Source: an uncultured Hyphomicrobiales bacterium
GTDB lineage: Bacteria; Pseudomonadota; Alphaproteobacteria; Rhizobiales; Beijerinckiaceae
Assembly: GCA_903861645.1 (NCBI GenBank)
Contig: CAIOVE010000056.1
Span: forward strand, 1 to 64,000
Direction of reading: 5' to 3'
DNA length: 64,000 bases
Below are positions 25,623 through 36,058 of the stretch, in pieces (the first letter of the stretch is position 1; each line of letters starts with the position of its first letter). The notes below the pieces were generated by a model. The model searched no databases, was not told the origin of the DNA, and saw only the letters and a list, made by a program, of their open reading frames with translations. Made by a program: the position numbers and the translations under genes.

Positions 25623-26564
25623 TCACACGCCGAAAATGGACCATCCCGTACGCCGCGCGAGGGTTTCCAGCGCGATGCGGCCCAGATGGGAATTGCCGGC
25701 GCTGTCGAGCCCCGGCGCCCAGACGGCGATGGACGCCTTGCCCGGCGCGATGGCGAAAATACCGCCGCCGACGCCGCTTTTGCCGGGCAGGCCGACGCGA
25801 TAAGCGAATTCCCCCGATCCGTCATAATGCCCGCAGGTCAACATCAGGGCATTGATGCGGCGGGCCCGTTCGGGCGAAACGACCGACAATCCCGTCGCCG
25901 GATTCCTGCCGGAATGGGCGAGGTAGCGGCCAGCGCGGGCGAGTTGCAGGCAGGACATCGAAATGGCGCAGTGATGGAAATAAACGCCCAGGGTGAAGTC
26001 GACGGGGTTTTCAATGACGCCGAAGGACTTCATGTAGTTGGCGAGCGCCACATTGCGGAAGCCGGTGCGCTTTTCGGAATCCGCCACCGCCCTGTCGATG
26101 GCGATCGTGTGATCGTCGGCCAGAAAACGCATGAAGCGCAGGATTTCGCCGATCGCCTCGCGCGGCTGATGGCCGGAGACGATGACATCGGTCACCGCGA
26201 TGGCGCCGGCGTTGATGAAGGGGTTGCGCGGCACGCCGCGTTCGCGCTCCAGCTGGACAATGGAATTAAACGGATTGCCGGAGGGTTCGCGACCCACGCG
26301 CCGCCACAGGCGATCGCCCACCATGCCCAGCGCGAGGGTCAGCGTGAACACCTTGGAGATGCTCTGTATCGAGAAGGGCGTCTCAAAGTCGCCGCCGGCC
26401 GCGACGTCGCCCTTTGCGTCGATGACGACGAGGGCGAACATATCGGGATCGACATTCGCGAGCTCTGGAATGTAAGTGGCGACCTTGCCTTTGTCGCCAC
26501 GCTTCTTCATGTCGCCGACTATTTCACCGACGATTGATTTCAGATCAGGCGTCTGGCTGCTCAT
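25623..26564 (-). CDS. glsA: Glutaminase
   Basis: The ATG at 26564 ([12 protein letters not shown]) gives 313 residues, normal for this beta-lactamase-like family; a GTG 19 codons upstream is less likely. The catalytic SxxK motif is in [12 protein letters not shown], followed by the family's [11 protein letters not shown] and the GKSGVGGGI motif that shapes the active site. It deamidates glutamine to glutamate and ammonia in the cytosol. It is upstream of glnII in the same direction with a 256-base gap containing the sigma-54 promoter, so the opposing reactions are encoded side by side but can be expressed separately. Confidence 0.94.
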   Translation of the reverse strand: MSSQTPDLKSIVGEIVGDMKKRGDKGKVATYIPELANVDPDMFALVVIDAKGDVAAGGDFETPFSIQSISKVFTLTLALGMVGDRLWRRVGREPSGNPFNSIVQLERERGVPRNPFINAGAIAVTDVIVSGHQPREAIGEILRFMRFLADDHTIAIDRAVADSEKRTGFRNVALANYMKSFGVIENPVDFTLGVYFHHCAISMSCLQLARAGRYLAHSGRNPATGLSVVSPERARRINALMLTCGHYDGSGEFAYRVGLPGKSGVGGGIFAIAPGKASIAVWAPGLDSAGNSHLGRIALETLARRTGWSIFGV

Positions 26565-26947
26565 GTTGTCTCTCGCGCCGCTTGAATCCCGTATGTTGTT
26601 TTCAGTCGTGGGCGCCGTCACGCGTCGACGCCCGCGCCGTCATATGCAAAATCCGTTCTCGCCTCGCGCTTTATTCGGGATGTCCGGCATATTCACGCTC
26701 CCGCGCAATCGCCTTAATTCGGCTATCCAGCCGCGATCAATCGACCTTGGATCGGCAAGCAAATAAAACCGATTTAATGGTCGACGAGGGTTGCGCGCGC
26801 GGCACCAGACCGTAAACCGCGACATATCGACCCGAAACGTCGCGTTCGCGGCACGCGCGCCATCAAATAAACGCGATGTCAACTTATCGATTCGACAAGT
26901 TGGACCGAACTGACTAATCGGCTAACGCATCAATCATGGAGAATTAA
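26565..26947. other. Intergenic region between divergent glsA and a 67-codon gene
   Basis: About 380 bases with no supported gene and AT-rich patches. It must hold the promoters of both divergent genes. The only clear structure is a 23-base imperfect dyad at 26880-26902. Short open frames here have no ribosome-binding site or recognisable product. Confidence 0.6.
26880..26902. promoter_or_regulatory. 23-base dyad upstream of the small winged-helix gene
   Basis: CAACTTATCGA, T, TCGACAAGTTG: the arms match at 10 of 11 positions around a single central base. The dyad ends 45 bases before the ATG of the 67-codon gene, a typical position for an operator overlapping the promoter. No known regulator motif is recognised. 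Confidence 0.5.
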
Positions 26948-27151
26948 ATGGCTCGTCCCACTTTAATGGAAGATCGCAAGTCTTTTCTCGCCGTTGTCCG
27001 TAAGCAGGACTCGTTCGGCAATGGCGCCCTGCGCGCGGCGCTCGGCTGGAGCGAAGACCGCTACTGGAAGGTTCATCACTCGCTGGTCGAGGATGGTCGC
27101 ATCGTGCGCGGTCGTGGTCGCGGCGGTTCCGTTCGTCGCGCGGCGAAATAG
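26948..27151 (+). CDS. Small stand-alone winged-helix-like protein
   Basis: A 67-residue basic protein with GGAGA six bases before its ATG and a strong terminator after the stop, so it is a real monocistronic gene. The sequence runs helix, helix, GNGALRAALGWSEDRYWKVH (turn and recognition helix), HSLVEDGRIV and a Gly/Arg-rich wing RGRGRGGSVRR. The same type of domain is found at the C-terminus of some DNA methyltransferase and restriction proteins (GNxxLRxxLGWxExxYWxVxxxLVEEG plus RGRGRGGSV), but here it occurs alone. DNA binding is inferred; the target is unknown. A dyad upstream could be its own operator. Confidence 0.75.
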   Translation: MARPTLMEDRKSFLAVVRKQDSFGNGALRAALGWSEDRYWKVHHSLVEDGRIVRGRGRGGSVRRAAK

Positions 27152-27172
27152 ATCGACATTAATCAGATGCCC

Positions 27173-27204
27173 AAAAAGGGCGTCCCGCGAGGGACGCCTT
27201 TTTC
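27173..27204 (+). terminator. Intrinsic terminator after the 67-codon gene
   Basis: A 13-pair stem (27174-27186 with 27191-27203, one G-U pair, loop GCGA) ends in a run of five T and further T-rich sequence. Confidence 0.9.
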
Positions 27205-27245
27205 GTTTGGGATTTGAGGCGTTTCCCGCGTTAATCGGGACCGAC

Positions 27246-28376
27246 CTACAGACGCGCGGCGGCGATATCAGCGCCTTCGCGCAGCACGCGCAGCTTCTTC
27301 CACGTCACGATGGGGTCGATCTTGCCGTAACCCGCGAATGTGCCGAAACCGCAATCGGTGCCGGCGATCACGCGATCGGCGCCGACGATGGCGGCGAAGC
27401 GTTCGATGCGTTGGGCGATCAGTTCGGGATGCTCGACATAGTTGGAGCAACTGTCGATGAGGCCGGGCACGAGCACGGTGTCGTCGGACAGTTTCGCGTC
27501 GCGCCAGACGATCCACTCATGTTCATGGCGGGGATTGGCCGCCTCGAACAACAGCCGCGTCGGGCGCGCCTTGAGCACGATGTCGATGACCTTTTCAAGC
27601 GCGATATCGTGGTCGTGCGGCCCTTCGTAATTGCCCCAGCAAATATGCATGCGCATGCGTTCGGCTGGGATATTGGCCGTGGCCGCGTTGAGCGCCTCGA
27701 CGTTCTGCGCGGCGCGTCGCAGGAATTCAGCCTCGCTCAATCCCTGAAAGCCCGTATGCGCGGCCATCGCCAGATCGGGCGCGTCAAGTTGCAGATCGAA
27801 TCCCGCGGCGACAATCGCCTCGTATTCCGGTCGCATGGCGTCGACGAGATCGGCGAGATAGGCCTCGTGCGTCGGATAATATTGATTGGGCTGGAAGGCG
27901 GTGACGAGGCCGGGCGACGCCGCGTTCATGAATCCGCGGACATTCGCGCCTTCCTTTTTCATCGCGTCGCTGAACCGACGAATGTCGGTGTTGGCCGGTT
28001 CCGGATTGATGAGCTCGACCTTGCCGATGCAGGACGCGCGCACGAAACTCTGGCTTCCCATGATCGCGGCGAGTTTCGTCCGCAATTCCGGCAGGTCCGC
28101 GAGATCCCTGGCGGGCGTGCGATCGACGTGACCGCCAAAGCCCGACAGGCGCCCGGTGACGTAGGTCGAATATCCGACCTTGCCGAGTTCGCCGTCGCTG
28201 ACGATCGACACGCCGGCCTTGATCTGATTGCGAATGGCCTGCTCGATCTCGGACGATACAAGCGCGTCAAACGCCGCCTCGGACACGGCTTCCCCATGAT
28301 CGCGCTTGATCAGCATGGCGGCCAGTTCGGGCGAACGGGGCAGGCTGCCGACATGTGTGGTGTGGATGAATGTCAT
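27246..28376 (-). CDS. Cobalamin-independent methionine synthase (MetE) C-terminal-domain-like protein
   Basis: A 376-residue protein of the short MetE-like group (one catalytic barrel, not the two-domain 750-residue enzyme). It starts IHTTHVGSLPRSPEL, contains QIKAGVSIVSDGELGK, and shows probable zinc ligands in MHICWGNY (His and Cys) and GTDCGFGTF (Cys). Relatives include archaeal-type methionine synthases and uncharacterised methyltransferases in catabolic clusters, so methyl transfer to homocysteine is not assured. The ATG follows directly on the stop of the SnoaL-like gene (TAG then ATG), so the two form one operon. Confidence 0.85.
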   Translation of the reverse strand: MTFIHTTHVGSLPRSPELAAMLIKRDHGEAVSEAAFDALVSSEIEQAIRNQIKAGVSIVSDGELGKVGYSTYVTGRLSGFGGHVDRTPARDLADLPELRTKLAAIMGSQSFVRASCIGKVELINPEPANTDIRRFSDAMKKEGANVRGFMNAASPGLVTAFQPNQYYPTHEAYLADLVDAMRPEYEAIVAAGFDLQLDAPDLAMAAHTGFQGLSEAEFLRRAAQNVEALNAATANIPAERMRMHICWGNYEGPHDHDIALEKVIDIVLKARPTRLLFEAANPRHEHEWIVWRDAKLSDDTVLVPGLIDSCSNYVEHPELIAQRIERFAAIVGADRVIAGTDCGFGTFAGYGKIDPIVTWKKLRVLREGADIAAARL

Positions 28377-28796
28377 CTAGAATTGGACCTTGAGATCGAG
28401 AAAACCAATTCGCTCCGCGAAGCGCCAGCCGTTGGCGGTTCGCGTCAACCGATCGCGAAAACCGCCGATCAGCGCCGGCCCGACGGCCGTGGTCTCGCCG
28501 GCCGGCGCGGTATAAAGCAGCATGGCGCAACGACTGGTCGCCTCATCGGGCGACGCGACATCAATGATGATGTTGGTGATCAGGTGGCGCGACACGCGTG
28601 GCGGACGGCTGGCGAACGAGTCGTGAATGGCTTGCCTGCCGACAATGGGATCGCCGCCCGCCGGGCGAACAAAGCGACCGTCCTCGACGAACATGGCCGC
28701 GACGGTGGTCCAGTCGGCCTCGTCGTTCAATAGCGCGAAGCGCTTGATGAGCCGTTCAATCTCATTTTCGGCGAGCAATCGATCAAGTGGCGTCAT
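28377..28796 (-). CDS. SnoaL/NTF2-like protein
   Basis: The ATG at 28796 (MTPLDRLLAENEIERLIKRF) gives 139 residues; an upstream extension is unsupported. It has the cone-shaped NTF2-like fold pattern: two N-terminal helices with IERLIKRFALLNDEADWTTVAAMF, EDGRFVRPAGG, IVGRQAIHDSF, and C-terminal strands WRFAERIGFLDLKVQF. Members are small isomerases, hydratases or dehydratases, or non-catalytic. It is the first gene of an operon with the MetE-like gene. Which substrate is used cannot be told. Confidence 0.82.
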   Translation of the reverse strand: MTPLDRLLAENEIERLIKRFALLNDEADWTTVAAMFVEDGRFVRPAGGDPIVGRQAIHDSFASRPPRVSRHLITNIIIDVASPDEATSRCAMLLYTAPAGETTAVGPALIGGFRDRLTRTANGWRFAERIGFLDLKVQF

Positions 28797-28942
28797 GGCG
28801 TCCCGCGTTGCATGAGCGCGACTGGATCGCGCGTTGGGTTTAACAGTATTCGACCGGGCCGTCGCGACAAACAAACGGCGCGTGTAGTTGTCGCGGCCAA
28901 TATAGGCGAGGCGTCGATTGTTCACAATCGTGGTTCCAGACG

Positions 28943-28984
28943 CGAAAAGGGCGGCGTTTCAGGTCGCCCGGAAACGCCGCCCTT
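28943..28984 (-). terminator. Intrinsic terminator of katG
   Basis: AAGGGCGGCGTTTC at 28947-28960 pairs perfectly with 28971-28984 (14 base pairs, 10-base loop), followed on the minus strand by TTTT-CGCG. It starts 20 bases after the katG stop. Confidence 0.85.
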
Positions 28985-29003
28985 GCAATTCATGGTTTGG
29001 ACT

Positions 29004-31214
<2,211 letters not shown>

Positions 31215-31273
31215 TCATGCGCCTGTTCAACACAGCGCAATGGATAGGGGATGCTCGGCCGATAAATCCAATC

Positions 31274-31296
31274 GATATTATCGAGGGATATCATCG
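31274..31296. promoter_or_regulatory. Direct repeat upstream of katG
   Basis: GATATTATCG at 31274-31283 is repeated as GATATCATCG at 31287-31296 with a 13-base period, 75-97 bases before the katG start. It could be a tandem regulator site, but it is not a recognisable OxyR motif. Confidence 0.3.
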
Positions 31297-31486
31297 GGCG
31301 TTCCTATCGGAAAGTAATCTGGCGCGACATGATGTCGAATGCATGTCGCCTGTTCATTCGAAACAGCGGCGTTCAAGCCTGATTGAGGGCTCCATTATTC
31401 GTGATTGGCTTTCAGACGCGCGCGCGCTTTCAGCGACAGCGGGGCCGTCGCGCTGAATTAAACAAATCGAATTATTGGACGCGCGC

Positions 31487-32446
31487 TTATTCCTGCGTGA
31501 TGTTGAGCGTCTTGATGAGCGCGGCCTTGTCGACGGCGTCCTCGTTGAGGCGCTTCGCGTAATCCTTGCCCAGCAGAAGTCGGGGCAGGGCGCCGAGTTC
31601 GGTTTCCATTTTCTGGAATGACTCCGAGCCATAAATTTTCTCGCAGGCCTTTTCGAGGCGCGCGGTCACCGCCTCGGGCGTGGCGCGCGGGGCGTAAAGC
31701 CCGACTAAGCTGGTTTTTGAAACGGTGTAGCCAAGGTCGCCGATCAAGGGCGCGTTTGGATAAACGGTGCTGCGCGCGTCGCCGAGGATGGCGAGAATGC
31801 GGGCGTTCGACGAGCGGATCGAGGCGACCGAGCCGACCGCGAGATCGAGGTTGCCGCCCATGACGTCCTGTATGAGTTGGGCGACGCTGCGATAGGGCGC
31901 GTGGTTCATCGAGAATTTCGCGCCGAGCATCAGGCTCTCGACCTGCAAGTGCGGCACGGTCGCGACGCCCGGACTGCCAAAGGTCAGCGATTTCGGCCTG
32001 GCTTTCGATCGTTGCAGGAGATCGTTGAAATCGACGATCGGGGAGTTGGGGCCAACGAACAGCGCGAAGACGTCTTCATAGACCTGACAGAGGGGCTGAA
32101 ATGAATCGAGCCCATAGGACGGGTTGCGCTTGACGAAGGGCTGCACCGTCAGCGGACCCTGCGGGCCGAACGCCAGCGTATAACCGTCCGGCGCCGCGTT
32201 CGCGACATCGGCGAAGCCGATCGATCCAGACGCGCCTTCCTGATTGATGACAACGATTGACTGGCCGAAGTCGGCGGAAAGATCCCTCGCGAGGGCGCGC
32301 GCGATAATATCGGGCGAGGTTCCCGGCGAGAAGGGAACGATCAGCCGCAGGTTTCTGGAGGGATATGTCTGCGCGAACAGGGCGTTAGACGCCAGCGCGC
32401 CCATGAACATGGCGGCGACCGCCAATGACCATTTTCCCCGCATCAT
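31487..32446 (-). CDS. Bug/TctC-family tripartite tricarboxylate receptor, orphan
   Basis: An ATGATG start at 32446 after AAGGGGAT gives 319 residues. Residues 1-23 are a signal peptide; the mature start QTYPSRNLRLIVPFSPGTSPD has the Bug family's PFxxGGxxD-type motif, and INQEGASGSIGFADVANAAPDG is the next conserved block. These periplasmic proteins bind carboxylates and other small solutes and normally feed TctAB membrane proteins, but none are nearby. It is divergent from the molybdenum hydroxylase genes (214-base gap), which suggests it could bind a related N-heterocyclic or carboxylated substrate. Confidence 0.9.
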   Translation of the reverse strand: MMRGKWSLAVAAMFMGALASNALFAQTYPSRNLRLIVPFSPGTSPDIIARALARDLSADFGQSIVVINQEGASGSIGFADVANAAPDGYTLAFGPQGPLTVQPFVKRNPSYGLDSFQPLCQVYEDVFALFVGPNSPIVDFNDLLQRSKARPKSLTFGSPGVATVPHLQVESLMLGAKFSMNHAPYRSVAQLIQDVMGGNLDLAVGSVASIRSSNARILAILGDARSTVYPNAPLIGDLGYTVSKTSLVGLYAPRATPEAVTARLEKACEKIYGSESFQKMETELGALPRLLLGKDYAKRLNEDAVDKAALIKTLNITQE

Positions 32447-32660
32447 TGAAATCCCCTTCTGGCCCGTCTCGGCCGGACGCCCGACCGACGTCTCCAAGCC
32501 AAGCTTAGGCAAAGTTGGGCTTCCACGCCAATGGTTCCGGAAAGGCTTTGGCGACTCCGCGGGGTCGGCTCGATTTTCGCGCGGGGTAATTTGCCCGACG
32601 GTGAAAAAGCGCTAGCATTCGCGAGATGCCGGCGCGAGACCGGCGCGCGGGAGGGCAACC

Positions 32661-33161
32661 ATGTCGACCACCATTAAGGTCAATGGCCGTGATTGGCCGG
32701 TGAACGCGGATCCCGATACGCCGCTGCTCTATGTGCTGATGAACGAACTTGAATTGAAGGGCCCTCGCTTTGGCTGCGGCCTCGCGCAATGCGGCTCGTG
32801 CTCGGTGCTCGCCGATGGCGTGGAAATCCGGTCCTGCCAGACTCCCGTATCCGACGTGGGCGCTCGCGCCATCACCACGCTGGAAGGCTTGCCGGCGCTT
32901 TACGCCCGGCAAAAAGGCCTCGCGACCGCGCCCGACATGCATCCGCTGTCGGCGGCTTTCGTCGAGGAGCAGGCGATGCACTGCGGCTATTGCTACAACG
33001 GGCAGACCATCAAGGCCGCCGAACTGCTGGCCAAGGTTCCCCATCCCAGCGAGGCGCAGATCAGGGCGCACATGGACGGCCATATCTGTCGTTGCGGCAC
33101 GTATCCTCGCATCATGAAATCGATTCAGTCGGCGGCCGTCAAAATGTCGAGGGAGGGCTGA
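32661..33161 (+). CDS. [2Fe-2S] subunit of IorAB-type molybdenum hydroxylase
   Basis: A 166-residue iron-sulfur subunit. The plant-type cluster ligands are in FGCGLAQCGSCSVL followed by SCQTPV; the second cluster is bound by HCGYCYNGQ and HICRCGTYPRI. This is the small subunit of the isoquinoline 1-oxidoreductase/aldehyde oxidase group, passing electrons from the molybdenum centre. The stop is separated from the next ATG by only one base, so the two subunits are made from one message. No signal peptide, so if the complex is periplasmic it would be co-exported with its partner. Confidence 0.93.
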   Translation: MSTTIKVNGRDWPVNADPDTPLLYVLMNELELKGPRFGCGLAQCGSCSVLADGVEIRSCQTPVSDVGARAITTLEGLPALYARQKGLATAPDMHPLSAAFVEEQAMHCGYCYNGQTIKAAELLAKVPHPSEAQIRAHMDGHICRCGTYPRIMKSIQSAAVKMSREG

Positions 33162-33162
33162 C

Positions 33163-35433
33163 ATGGACGACATGATTTCCCCACCTGAAGTCGTCGAGAA
33201 CGATGGCGTCCAGACTCTGTCGCGACGCGGCCTGCTCAAGGGCGGCGGCGCCATGGTCATCGGCCTTTCCCTTGCCGCGCCGGCGCGCGCGCAGGCGGCG
33301 CGCGGCGCTGTCGCCGGACCGCCCGACCATCATGCCGTCGACACCTGGATCGCCATTCACGCGGACAACACCGCGACGATCTACACTGGCAAGTGTGAAC
33401 TCGGGCAGGGCAACCAGACCGGGCTGCTGCAAGTGGCCGCCGAGGAACTCGACCTGAACATGAGTCAGGTGCGCACGGTGCGCCTCGACACCAACATCAC
33501 GCCGGATCAGCAGGCGACGAGTTCGAGTTCATCGATCCACAAGGGCGCGCCCGCCTTGCGCGCCGCCGCCGCGCAGGCGCGTCAGGAACTGCTGGCGCGC
33601 GCGGGGATTCGGCTTGGCGTTCAGCCGGGCAGTCTCGACGTTCGCGATGGCGTTGTCTTCGTCAAGGGCGAGGGGAGTTTTCGTCAGGTTTCCTATGGCG
33701 ACCTGCTCGGCGACAAGCCGTTCAACCTCAAATACGACGGAACCGCGCCGCCAAAGCCGCCGAGCCGCTACAGGCTTGTCGGCCAGCGCCCGACGCGCGT
33801 CGACATGCCGGAAAAGGCCGCGGGCAAATACACGCACATGCATCACAATCGCGTCGCCGGCATGTTGCATGGTCGCGTCGTGCTGCCGCGCGGACAACGA
33901 GGATTTGGCGTTGGCGCGCGGCCATTGTCGGTGGATGACTCCTCGATCGCGCACATCGCGGGCGCGAAAGTCATCCGCAAGGGCGATTTCGTCGGCGTCG
34001 TCGCCGAGCGCGAATGGGACGCGGTGAAGGCCGCGCGCGATCTCAAGGTCGTCTGGCGCGAAGGGCCGGCGCTTGGCGACAACGAGACGGTTTTCGAGCG
34101 CATGCGCAAGGACAAGACCGTCGACACGATCATCGCGAACAAGGGCGACGCCGGCGGCGCGATGAACAAGGCGACGATCACCCGCGGCGCGGCCTATCAT
34201 TGTCCCTATCAGTCGCACGCGCCCTTCGCGCCCAACTGCGCGCTCGCCGATCCCACGGGCGAACAGCTCGTGATCAAGTCGTCCACGCAGGATGTCTATA
34301 GTTCGCGCAAGCAGGTCGCCGAAATTCTCGGGATTCCCGAGGCGAAAATCCGCCTGCAATATTTCGAGGGCTCGGGCACGTTTGGCCGCTCCTGCTACGA
34401 GGACGCGACGCAGGCGGCCGCCATCATGGCGACGGCGACCGGCAAGCCCGTGCGCGTGCAGTTCATGCGCTGGGACGAACTCGGCTGGGACAATTACGGG
34501 CCCGCGCATCTCGCCGAGGTGCGCGCCGGGGTCAATGAGCAGGGCGACATCGTCGCCTATGAATACGACGGCTGGCAGCATGGCTGGACGATCACCTCGA
34601 CGGTCTCCGACAGCGCGCGCGAAAAGCCGGGCGGCGAACGCGCGAGCGGCTCGGCCTCCATCGCGGTGAACCCCATCAGCACCGGCTCCATCTACAAAAT
34701 TCCCAACCGGCGCGTGACGAGCCATGCCGTGCCGATGGTCAATTACCTGCGCGGCGCGGCGTTGCGGTCGCCGCTCGATCTCTCCTTCGCCTTCGCGTCG
34801 GAGCAGACCATGGACGAACTCGCCGTGGCGCTGAAAATGGACCCGCTCGCGTTTCGCCGCCGCAATATCGGCGACGAACGTTGGCTTGGCGTGCTCGAGG
34901 CCGCCGCCAAGGCCGCGAACTGGCGACCGAAGGTCATGGGCGCGGATCGCCCGGGCGGCGATATCGTGACGGGGCGGGGCATCGCGCTTGGCACGCATCA
35001 CGTGTCTTACGGCGCGGCCGTGGCGGAGATCGAGGTCAACCAGAAAACCGGCGTCATCGTCGCCAAGCGTTTGTTCGGCGCGATGGATTGTGGCCTCGCG
35101 GTGAATCCCGCGCTCGTCGAAAACCAGATGATCGGCCAGATGATCCAGTCGACCAGCCGCGTCCTGAAGGAGGAAGTCACCTATAACGACAAGGGCGTGA
35201 CCAGCCTCGACTGGAATGGCTATCCCGTGCTGCGCTTCGCCGAGCATCCCGAGGTGACGCCGGTGGTCGTGCAGCGGCTGGAGGAGCCGTCGACCGGCGC
35301 GGGCGAGGAAGTGATGGGCGCCACGGCGGCGGCCATCGCCAACGCCTTTTACGACGCGACCGGCGCGCGCATGCGCCAGTTTCCCATGACGCCCGAGCGC
35401 GTGCTCAAGGCGCTGGAGCTTCAGCATACCTGA
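33163..35433 (+). CDS. Molybdopterin-binding large subunit of IorAB-type hydroxylase, Tat signal
   Basis: A 756-residue large subunit of the xanthine dehydrogenase family, isoquinoline 1-oxidoreductase beta type. Residues 20-43 contain a twin-Arg signal, LSRRGLLKGGGAMVIGLSLAAPARAQ, so export is by Tat. The Moco part shows GQGNQTGLLQVAAEELDL, FGRSCYEDATQ and a catalytic-Glu-containing PSTGAGEEVMGATAAAIANA near the C-terminus. It probably hydroxylates an N-heterocycle or oxidises an aldehyde, with electrons leaving via the [2Fe-2S] subunit. There is no FAD subunit, as usual for this group, and no cytochrome partner gene in the window. Confidence 0.9.
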   Translation: MDDMISPPEVVENDGVQTLSRRGLLKGGGAMVIGLSLAAPARAQAARGAVAGPPDHHAVDTWIAIHADNTATIYTGKCELGQGNQTGLLQVAAEELDLNMSQVRTVRLDTNITPDQQATSSSSSIHKGAPALRAAAAQARQELLARAGIRLGVQPGSLDVRDGVVFVKGEGSFRQVSYGDLLGDKPFNLKYDGTAPPKPPSRYRLVGQRPTRVDMPEKAAGKYTHMHHNRVAGMLHGRVVLPRGQRGFGVGARPLSVDDSSIAHIAGAKVIRKGDFVGVVAEREWDAVKAARDLKVVWREGPALGDNETVFERMRKDKTVDTIIANKGDAGGAMNKATITRGAAYHCPYQSHAPFAPNCALADPTGEQLVIKSSTQDVYSSRKQVAEILGIPEAKIRLQYFEGSGTFGRSCYEDATQAAAIMATATGKPVRVQFMRWDELGWDNYGPAHLAEVRAGVNEQGDIVAYEYDGWQHGWTITSTVSDSAREKPGGERASGSASIAVNPISTGSIYKIPNRRVTSHAVPMVNYLRGAALRSPLDLSFAFASEQTMDELAVALKMDPLAFRRRNIGDERWLGVLEAAAKAANWRPKVMGADRPGGDIVTGRGIALGTHHVSYGAAVAEIEVNQKTGVIVAKRLFGAMDCGLAVNPALVENQMIGQMIQSTSRVLKEEVTYNDKGVTSLDWNGYPVLRFAEHPEVTPVVVQRLEEPSTGAGEEVMGATAAAIANAFYDATGARMRQFPMTPERVLKALELQHT

Positions 35434-35443
35434 TCCAATCCGG

Positions 35444-36058
35444 TCAGCGTTCCAGCGTCAGCCAAGGCTGTTCGAGACCGCGCCGCGTCTCGAAGGCGGC
35501 GATGGCCTCGCGTTCCTCGCGCAGCAGGATGTCCGTCTCATCCCATCCATTCAGAAGCGCGGCGCGCGTGCTCTCTGGGATGTCGATGACGGCGATCTGT
35601 TCGTTGTCGACGCAGAGCAGTCGCTCCTCCAGATCGACGCGGAACCGGGCGCCGCGCTCCGCCGCCTCGCCCAGCCGTTGCACCGTCTCTTCCGGCAGCG
35701 CGATGGTCAGAAGGCCGTTTTTCGAGGCGTTGCCGGCGAAAATTTCGCCGAAGCTGGGCGCGATGACGCACCGCACGCCGAACCCCGTCAGGGTCCATAC
35801 CGCCTGTTCGCGGCTTGAACCGCAGCCGAAGCCCGCGCCGGCGACGATGACTTGCGCGCTTGAGAATGGTTCGCGGTTGAGGATGAATTCCTCGCGCGGC
35901 GAGCCATCGGGATGAAAACGCCTGTCGCGGAAGAGATAGGGGCCGAGGTTGTCGCGATCCATCAACAACAGGTAGCGGGCCGGGTAGATCGCATCCGTGT
36001 CGATGTTGCGTTCGGGCATATGGGCGGCGACGGAATTGATTGGCGGGAAGCTGGTCAT
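35444..36058 (-). CDS. leuD: 3-isopropylmalate dehydratase small subunit-like
   Basis: A 204-residue aconitase-swivel domain protein starting [22 protein letters not shown]. Family features include [31 protein letters not shown] and [20 protein letters not shown]. It pairs with the LeuC-like subunit to isomerise 2- and 3-isopropylmalate in leucine synthesis, or a related 2-hydroxy-acid. Its ATG overlaps the leuC stop in ATGA, implying equal synthesis of the two subunits. Cytosolic. The assignment to leucine synthesis rather than to a paralogous dehydratase is not certain. Confidence 0.85.
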   Translation of the reverse strand: MTSFPPINSVAAHMPERNIDTDAIYPARYLLLMDRDNLGPYLFRDRRFHPDGSPREEFILNREPFSSAQVIVAGAGFGCGSSREQAVWTLTGFGVRCVIAPSFGEIFAGNASKNGLLTIALPEETVQRLGEAAERGARFRVDLEERLLCVDNEQIAVIDIPESTRAALLNGWDETDILLREEREAIAAFETRRGLEQPWLTLER

